This document shows, piece by piece, positions 58,858 through 64,000 of a stretch of 64,000 nt of DNA. Where the stretch lies: the NCBI RefSeq assembly GCF_014204795.1, contig NZ_JACHMB010000001.1, positions 8,444,501 through 8,508,500 on the forward strand, in the 5' to 3' direction. The position numbers and the translations under genes are program-made. This DNA comes from Nonomuraea jabiensis (GTDB lineage: Bacteria; Actinomycetota; Actinomycetes; Streptosporangiales; Streptosporangiaceae). Under the pieces are notes generated by a model that saw nothing but the letters and a program-made list of their open reading frames with translations, was not told the origin of the DNA and ran no database searches. Position 1 is the stretch's first letter. Every line of letters starts with the position of its first letter.

Positions 58858-58923
58858 CCGGAACGAGAGCCGCCGTCATGCCATATCTGGCCTCCGGCAA
58901 ATCTCGTGGGAGGCGGATCAAGC

Positions 58924-59292
58924 TCAGAAGCCGCCGTAGTCCCCACCGCCGTAGTCCCCACCGTCATCACCGCCGCGGCTGTCGTCACCGCCGCTGTTGT
59001 CTCGATCCCGGTCGTCATCCTGGTCGTGCTTGCGCTTCTGATGTTCATCGAGAGCGTGGTGGGCGTGGCTGAACCCTTCACGAATGCCAGCCTGAGTGGC
59101 GGCGTCCCGTACCGTAGTTCCGTAAGTGCTCTTCTTCTTTTTCTTCTTGGACTGCTGCTCTCTGGCCTGCCGAACAGTGACGTCTGCCGCCACCTTCGCG
59201 GCCTTTGCGGCGATGAAGAGTTCAAGCATCAGGTCACCCACTTTGTGAGCTGCTAGCACCGAGATGGCGCTGATGTCAGCGTGCGGGGACAC
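58924..59292 (-). CDS. Hypothetical Lys/Asp/Gly-rich protein inside the phage remnant
   Basis: About 122 residues from GTG 59292 (TTG 59307 is also possible). A helical first half (VGDLMLELFIAAKAAKVAAD) leads to a Lys6 run (QSKKKKKKSTYG), ATQAGIREGFSHAHHALDEH and a tail rich in Asp and Gly (DRDRDNSGGDDSRGGDDGGD, ending GGGDYGGF). It is on the opposite strand to the phage genes. No family is recognised. Lower GC in the middle and the intact frame argue for a real gene; lack of a clear ribosome site argues against. Confidence 0.4.
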   Translation of the reverse strand: MSPHADISAISVLAAHKVGDLMLELFIAAKAAKVAADVTVRQAREQQSKKKKKKSTYGTTVRDAATQAGIREGFSHAHHALDEHQKRKHDQDDDRDRDNSGGDDSRGGDDGGDYGGGDYGGF

Positions 59293-59448
59293 CGATCCGT
59301 TGCACAAGGACGCCTCGGCTAGCTATGCCTAACCACTCTCACGAATGGGATCCGGGACAGAGGGTCACACAGGCGGCTGATCCAGCCGCGCTTCATCCAG
59401 ATTGGCCACGCCCCTCATCACACCACAACATGACAAGGGGGCTTCGTC

Positions 59449-60864
59449 GTGCAGGTCGCCATTCCAGGCGAGCCTATGCAGTACGGGCTGCGTCTGGTCG
59501 CCCACCAGGCTAACGGACCACGTCTCGGCGTGCTTGGGCAGCACCTCGGATTTGAGGCCGGGATGCCCCACAACGACGTGTCGTCGCTGCGGCTGTCGTA
59601 TCCATCCGGGGCGGCCGGCGGGAGCCGGCTGGAATCTCCGGTGGAGATCGCGCTCGAGTACGCGGCGTCGGCCGGGTGGGTCGAGCCTGCGAACGCCCGC
59701 TTCTTTAGGATCAAGCGGGGCGGGGACATCGCCGACCGGACAGGGACCCGCGCCTTCGAGTGCCCGGGGTATGCATGGATGACGCGCAAGTTGGTGCTCT
59801 ACCTGGGGGTGCAGCCGCTGGTGGAGAGAAAGAGGCCGTTCAACGGGGTGAGCGCGGGCGCGATCCTGCGGACCATGGTGAATGAGGCCCACGCCAGGGG
59901 GACCTTGCCGGGCCTGGCGATGGATTTCACACCGACGCACGACGGCGCCGGTGATCCGTGGGACAAGGTGCTGACGATCGCGCTCGAACCGGGCGCGGAC
60001 CTGCTGGCGCTGCTGCTGAACTTGTCCGAGCAGGGCATGATCGACTGGCAGATGAGAGGGATATCGATCAGGCGCCCGATGACGTCACCTTGGAGGGCAT
60101 GTCGTCGGCGATTCTGATCGCGGGCGAGAACAGTCTGTCGGTTGAGGTGACCAACCCGACCGCGACCGTGCCGTGGGGGCGCTGGGAGACCTATCAGAAG
60201 CAAGGCGGCGTGTCCGATCAAGGGACGGCGATCCTGCTCGGCCAGGCCGCGCTGGAACGGGCGTCGGAGGAGCGGGTACAGCTCACCCGCCAGATCAGGC
60301 CGTACGCGGCCCGCTGGCTGCCGTTCGAGGATTACCGCGTCGGCGATTTCGTGCTCGCACCTGGCGACGGCGCGGCCATGGAGAGCCTGCGCGTCCGCCA
60401 GATCACGCTGTCGTCCGGAGCGGACGGCGTGATCGGCGGGAATCTGGTGCGCAATGACAGGTTCTTGGAGACCGACTCAAGTTGGCCCGTCAGGCCGCGG
60501 GCATCCTCAACGGCGGCATCGCCTCTGGCGGGTCCGGCGCCGACCCGGCCCCTGAGACGTCGGGCCGCGTCCCGGCCGCGCGACGGGCCTCATCGTGGAG
60601 CCGCTGGCCCATGTCGATGAGCACGGTTTCGCCCGCGCGCAGGTGACCGCTTCGTGGGGCGCGGTCGGCACCGTCGTGGCCGCAGTCGCCCTGGACGTGG
60701 ACGGTTACGAACTGTACGGCCGCTTCAACGCGGCCGGGCAGGTGTGGCGGCAGGTCACTGCTATCCAGGGGGGCGATACTACCGCCACGTTCTCCCCGCT
60801 GCCGGTCAATCAGCAGTGGGTTTTCAAGGTTTCGTGCAGGCATCTGGCGCCGGTTTCCGCCTGA
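59449..60864 (+). pseudogene. Siphovirus Gp37-like tail protein, broken by frameshifts
   Basis: GTG 59449 starts MQVAIPGEPMQYGLRLVAHQ, and GMPHNDVSSLRLSYPSGAAG, ARFFRIKRGGDIADRTGTRA, FECPGYAWMTRKLVLYLGVQ and LSEQGMIDWQM match the ReqiPepy6 Gp37-like family of siphovirus tail proteins. After ~60050 the sequence continues in another frame (ILIAGENSLSVEVTNPTATV, RWLPFEDYRVGDFVLAPGDG). After ~60470 another frame gives LARQAAGILNGGIASGGSGA, and after ~60590 a fibronectin-III-like domain (VTASWGAVGTVV ... LDVDGYELYGRFNAAGQVWR) ends at 60864. At least three frameshifts. Confidence 0.8.
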
Positions 60865-61018
60865 TGCCGCCGGCCGGCAGACGGGACCTGATCGTGGCCA
60901 CCCACCGGCACCTGGGCGCGCCACTGGTTATCGTCTGGTTACCTGCCTACGCGCCTGAGCTCAATCCCGTCGAGGGCGTCTGACCGCCGGCCGTAGCCAC
61001 GCCAACTTCGACGTGCGC

Positions 61019-61879
61019 TCAGGCGGAAGATGCGGAGGACGAGGTGGTAGCGGCGCGTAGAGCCGGGAGGACATTCGTGGCCAAGCGTTCCGCCTGTTCG
61101 CGCGGGTTCGGGCCGATCGGCGTGAAGTTCATTGAGGTGAAGCCCAGGTCGACGAAGCCGGCGAGCCGGTCGGTCACCTCCTGCGCCGAGCCCGCCACCA
61201 CCGCCCCCTCATCCGCGCGGCCGCCGATGTGGAAGGAAACGTTGTAGACGCACTCCACGGCACGTCCGTGGGACAGGACGCGCTCCCTCATGCGGGCCGC
61301 CTGCTCCGGTGGGGCGAAGCCGAGGGACGGGATCCAGCCGTCGGCCAGCCGGCCGGTCGCCTCCAGTGCCCGCTTGCCGTACGTGCCGAGCCAGATCGGG
61401 ATGGGGCTGTCGGGCTTCGGCTCCATCGCGGCATCGTACGTGTGGTATCGGGTGCCCTCGAACGTAAAGCGTGGTTCTGACCAGAGGCCCCGGATGATGT
61501 GGATCGCCTCTACCATGCCGTCGACCTTCTCCCGGGCTGTGGGCACCCCCAACCCGAACGCCCGGAACTCCTCGTCCGAGTAACCGCCCCCGAGCCCCAG
61601 GATCAGCCGGCCGCCGGAGAGCCGGTGCAGGGTCTCGGCCATTTTGGCCACCATCGCGGGCGATCGGTACGGCACTCCCAACACCCGCGTGGCGACCCTG
61701 ATCCTTGAGGTGGCGACCGCGATCCAGGTCAGCATTGTCCACACCTCGTACGATGGCTCGCTCCCGCAGGGATGGTCCGAGGCCGAGACGAAGTCGAATC
61801 CGAGCTCCTCGGCCGCCCGCGCGTCACCTGCCGGGTCGGCCCCCGGCGCCGCCGAGGTCGAGATGTTCAATCCGAACAC
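61019..61879 (-). CDS. LLM-class F420-dependent oxidoreductase
   Basis: 286 residues of the luciferase-like monooxygenase family. ARAAEELGFDFVSASDHPCG, RIRVATRVLGVPYRSPAMVA, LSGGRLILGLGGGYSDEEFR and IPIWLGTYGKRALEATGRLA are the usual TIM-barrel blocks of the F420-using branch. The substrate is unknown. GTG 61879 has GGGAG 5 bases upstream; GTG 61885 is two codons earlier. Divergent from a MarR gene across a palindrome. Confidence 0.94.
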   Translation of the reverse strand: MFGLNISTSAAPGADPAGDARAAEELGFDFVSASDHPCGSEPSYEVWTMLTWIAVATSRIRVATRVLGVPYRSPAMVAKMAETLHRLSGGRLILGLGGGYSDEEFRAFGLGVPTAREKVDGMVEAIHIIRGLWSEPRFTFEGTRYHTYDAAMEPKPDSPIPIWLGTYGKRALEATGRLADGWIPSLGFAPPEQAARMRERVLSHGRAVECVYNVSFHIGGRADEGAVVAGSAQEVTDRLAGFVDLGFTSMNFTPIGPNPREQAERLATNVLPALRAATTSSSASSA

Positions 61880-61897
61880 GATCACTCCCAGGTCTAT

Positions 61898-61913
61898 GGT
61901 TTACATGTAAACC
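61898..61913. promoter_or_regulatory. 16-bp perfect palindrome, probable MarR operator
   Basis: GGTTTACATGTAAACC at 61898-61913 is its own reverse complement. A second, imperfect site (AGTTG-N9-CAACT) lies at about 61924-61942. Both are between the divergent LLM and MarR starts. Confidence 0.85.
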
Positions 61914-61954
61914 TAGACTTGGAGTTGGTTACACGTCAACTAAACTCGGCCGGC

Positions 61955-62446
61955 ATGGAGCCACGCTGGTTGGATGACGCCGAGTTCGCGGCCTGGATCG
62001 GTTACCGGAGGATGCGGCTGCTCCTGGACGCGCAGGTCAGCCGGGATCTCATGCGTGACACAGGGTTGTCGGCCCCCGACTACGACGTCCTTTCGGCGCT
62101 GACGTCCATCGAGGATCATCGGTGGCGGCTCACCAAACTGGCCGATCGCATGCTCTGGTCGAAGAGCCGCCTGTCACGGCACATCTCCCGGATGGAGCAG
62201 CGAGGGCTGGTCAGGAGGGAGGAGTTCGAGGGGGACGCGCGAGGAGCGATGATCGTGCTGACTGAGGGCGGGCTGCGCGCCATCCAGGAGGCCGCTCCGG
62301 CTCACGTCGAGTCTGTCCGCCGCCATTTCATCGACCTGCTTTCCGCCGAGCAGATCCAGGCGCTGGGGACGATCGCCGCGACCGTCCTCGCTCACCTGTC
62401 GGAAGCCGGGACGATTCCAGAGGCTCGAGGCGAAGATCCCGTGTGA
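61955..62446 (+). CDS. MarR-family regulator
   Basis: 163 residues. MEPRWLDDAEFAAWIGYRRM, LSAPDYDVLSALTSIEDHRW, LTKLADRMLWSKSRLSRHIS and RMEQRGLVRREEFEGDARGA MIVLTEGG (space added) form the MarR winged helix. ATG 61955 lies just after the operator sites with no ribosome site in view. It probably represses itself and the divergent LLM oxidoreductase. Confidence 0.93.
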   Translation: MEPRWLDDAEFAAWIGYRRMRLLLDAQVSRDLMRDTGLSAPDYDVLSALTSIEDHRWRLTKLADRMLWSKSRLSRHISRMEQRGLVRREEFEGDARGAMIVLTEGGLRAIQEAAPAHVESVRRHFIDLLSAEQIQALGTIAATVLAHLSEAGTIPEARGEDPV

Positions 62447-62504
62447 TGTATGTCCGCGATATCCGCTTTACCGGCGCTCACCATCGAGCAGCCACATCCT
62501 CACG

Positions 62505-62865
62505 GCTTTACGCCCAAAGCAAGGACCTGCTCGGCCTGACCCAATACCGCGTCCGCGAGTGGACACCCTGGCATCGGCAACGTCACCACCGTCATGCTCG
62601 CCCTGGCCTTCCTCGCCGTCACCCAGGCCGCCTTCCCGACGACAACAACGCCCCTGCCGACCAGGGAAAGACCGACAGGCACCGCCACAATCACCATGAG
62701 CAGCGCTCCCGAGCCCATGCCCCCTACCCTCGCTGGCGGAGATCCGACGCGTCCTGGCCCGGCAGTTCATCCCCGCCACCAACACCATCGAGCATGTCCT
62801 GGCTTGGCCGGCCTTCCGCCGCCGCCACCAGGCGCGCGCCCGGCTCAGCCACTACCGCCGACGGG
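62505..62865 (+). pseudogene. IS701-family transposase C-terminal remnant
   Basis: AQSKDLLGLTQYRVREWTPW then, after a shift near 62578, NVTTVMLALAFLAVTQAAF correspond to the GLDxYQVRxWxxWYRHxTLxMLAxAFLAVT block of IS701 transposases. Further on LAEIRRVLARQFIPATNTIE HVLAWPAFRRRHQARARLSH YRRR (spaces added) matches their C-terminal end. Frame changes and a shortened middle show decay. The 550 bases after it (62866-63419) hold one unrecognised frame (KIHYLKCCLREGLLPPGERT ... to a stop at 63027) and nothing else clear. Confidence 0.75.
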
Positions 62866-63419
62866 AAGATCCACTACCTCAAGTGTTGCCTGCGCGAAGG
62901 TCTGCTCCCACCCGGCGAGCGCACCGGCAGGAACCAAGCGCTCTTGGAGGTCGGCGGGCTGTCCGTCGCCAGTGTGCAGGCGACGCTGGTCGCGATCGAC
63001 GAGCAAGTCTCCACCCACACGTCCTGAGCCTCGCGCAGCATGGCCTGCCGACCGCCAAGAGCAGCGGGGACGAGAGGGCCGGGGAGTGGGCGTCGGTGCC
63101 GGTGCGGCGGGTGGTCGAGGAGCGCGGCCGGCGACTCAGCCCGGGCATCCCCTGGTGGAGGCGTTGGTCAGCGCCCCTATGCGCATATGACGAGTTGGAA
63201 AGGCTCGAGCTGATCCGAGCATGAACTGGAGATCACCGGGCTGTCGTTCCGGGATTCGAAGCAGGCCTGCGCCTCCTCGCCCTCCATACGCTGTGGCCGT
63301 TGTCCACGGATGCCCGGCCATCCGGTTGTGCAGCGCGGCCATCTCCTCGGTCACACGGCGAACTCGACTGGCATGGCATTTACAGCATCTTTCGGTTACC
63401 TCTGCTCTAATCCCATTTC

Positions 63420-63977
63420 ATGATCGACAGACAGCACATGTGGATGTCCAATGGCCCTTCCGCGCAGAGGCGTGAGGCCGAGACTCGACGGGTCCTGCTC
63501 GGGGCCGCCGTCAGCGCCCTCGCGGGCGCAGCCGTACTGGCCACTCCGACACGCGCTTCGGCGAGCGTCTCCGCACAGGGCACCGGTAGTGCACGGCGCG
63601 TGGCCGATCGGGCGATGGACCGCTTCGACCACGGCTGGCGCACCGGGGAATGGGACCCGTTCCTGGCCATGTTGACGCCCCGCTTTTCCTTCTGGTTCCC
63701 AGAAGGCCAGTGGCGAGGGCGCCACGAGGGCGAGGCCGGGCGGCGCGCTGTCGAAGCATGGGCGCGGTTCCACGCGGACAACGGCAATCGTGTTCACGGC
63801 CGGCGAAGCAACGTGACGACCATGGGCGACCGAGTCCTGTACGAGTACGACTCCCGCGGCGCTTCGCCCTCCACGGCCGGCTATCTGAATTGGGAAACGA
63901 TCATCGTCGGGGTGACGGGTGAGCGTATCAGCGCTTTTCACGAATACTGGGGGAATATTCCGCCGACTGGTGAGTGA
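63420..63977 (+). CDS. Exported NTF2/SnoaL-like protein
   Basis: 185 residues. The N-terminus has a Tat-type signal (TRRVLLGAAVSALAGAAVLA then TPTRASA), so it is probably exported folded. The mature part is NTF2-like: MDRFDHGWRTGEWDPFLAML, FSFWFPEGQWRGRHEGEAGR, VLYEYDSRGASPSTAGYLNW and ISAFHEYWG. The role is unknown. ATG 63420 has no ribosome site in view. The gene is complete 23 bases before the window ends. Confidence 0.8.
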   Translation: MIDRQHMWMSNGPSAQRREAETRRVLLGAAVSALAGAAVLATPTRASASVSAQGTGSARRVADRAMDRFDHGWRTGEWDPFLAMLTPRFSFWFPEGQWRGRHEGEAGRRAVEAWARFHADNGNRVHGRRSNVTTMGDRVLYEYDSRGASPSTAGYLNWETIIVGVTGERISAFHEYWGNIPPTGE

Positions 63978-64000
63978 GATCCCGATGTCCGCCTCGGGCG

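Noticed and set aside
58906..59256. Hydrophobic 116-codon plus-strand frame
   Set aside because: Its hydrophobic runs are the antisense of the Asp/Gly-rich and Lys-rich parts of the minus-strand frame, which looks more protein-like.
63136..63354. 72-codon minus frame starting MTEEMAALHNRMAG
   Set aside because: The start looks protein-like, but the frame has no ribosome site and no recognisable continuation.

Overview
The window is GC-rich actinobacterial DNA. Gene content (RbpA, HelD/HelR-type RNA polymerase helicases, adjacent Lnt and polyprenol-phosphate mannosyltransferase genes, MmyB-type XRE regulators, SCO6745-family and ABATE/CGNR proteins, F420-type LLM oxidoreductase, extra ClpP pair) and codon use suggest a Streptosporangiaceae-like actinomycete, possibly Nonomuraea or a relative. 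The genus is an inference from style; no rRNA or tRNA gene is present.

Region 1 (1-10.8 kb) is mostly core-like: the 5' end of a ROK regulator with a perfect palindromic operator, a HelR-type RNAP helicase with an unusual start, Lnt coupled to a Ppm1-like mannosyltransferase, FxsA, a molybdopterin oxidoreductase without an N-terminal Fe-S cysteine cluster coupled to a small helical protein, RbpA, and a membrane protein. Region 2 (10.8-17.9 kb) is accessory and decaying: integrase-like fragment, polysaccharide deacetylase, frameshifted MerR and alpha/beta-hydrolase remnants, a stand-alone ClpC N-domain protein, several tandem-repeat tracts and a repeat-rich surface protein. Region 3 (17.9-33.5 kb) holds transport and lipid genes (UMF1-type MFS, GDPD), RNA methyltransferase genes, two paralogous MmyB-type XRE regulators, a VOC/TetR pair with a large shared operator, a lipoprotein converging on a secreted S1 protease, a Tn3 transposase scrap, and an MFS/aldo-keto reductase/DUF2255 run.

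Region 4 (33.7-57.2 kb) has a ClpP pair with a possible ClgR box, a NarL-type two-component pair, a membrane-anchored pseudokinase divergent from a MoxR-DUF58-VWA operon, a TauE/SafE transporter, several small regulator/enzyme pairs with visible inverted-repeat operators (HxlR/NmrA, ArsR/SRPBCC, SCO6745/CGNR), a LanC-like protein with a three-cysteine zinc motif next to a second HelD-type helicase, and a MarR/RND efflux pair.

Region 5 (57.2-64 kb) is a decayed siphovirus-like element: serine- and tyrosine-recombinase scraps, tail-fibre-like and Gp37-like genes broken by frameshifts. It is followed by an intact LLM oxidoreductase/MarR divergent pair with a palindromic operator, an IS701 transposase remnant, and an exported NTF2-like protein. 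The strongest unusual points are the two genes that seem to start at ATT, the RNA-polymerase factor set (HelR, HelD, RbpA), the Cys-Cys-Gly LanC-like protein, the pseudokinase/MoxR cluster, and a 39-bp motif shared by two intergenic regions.
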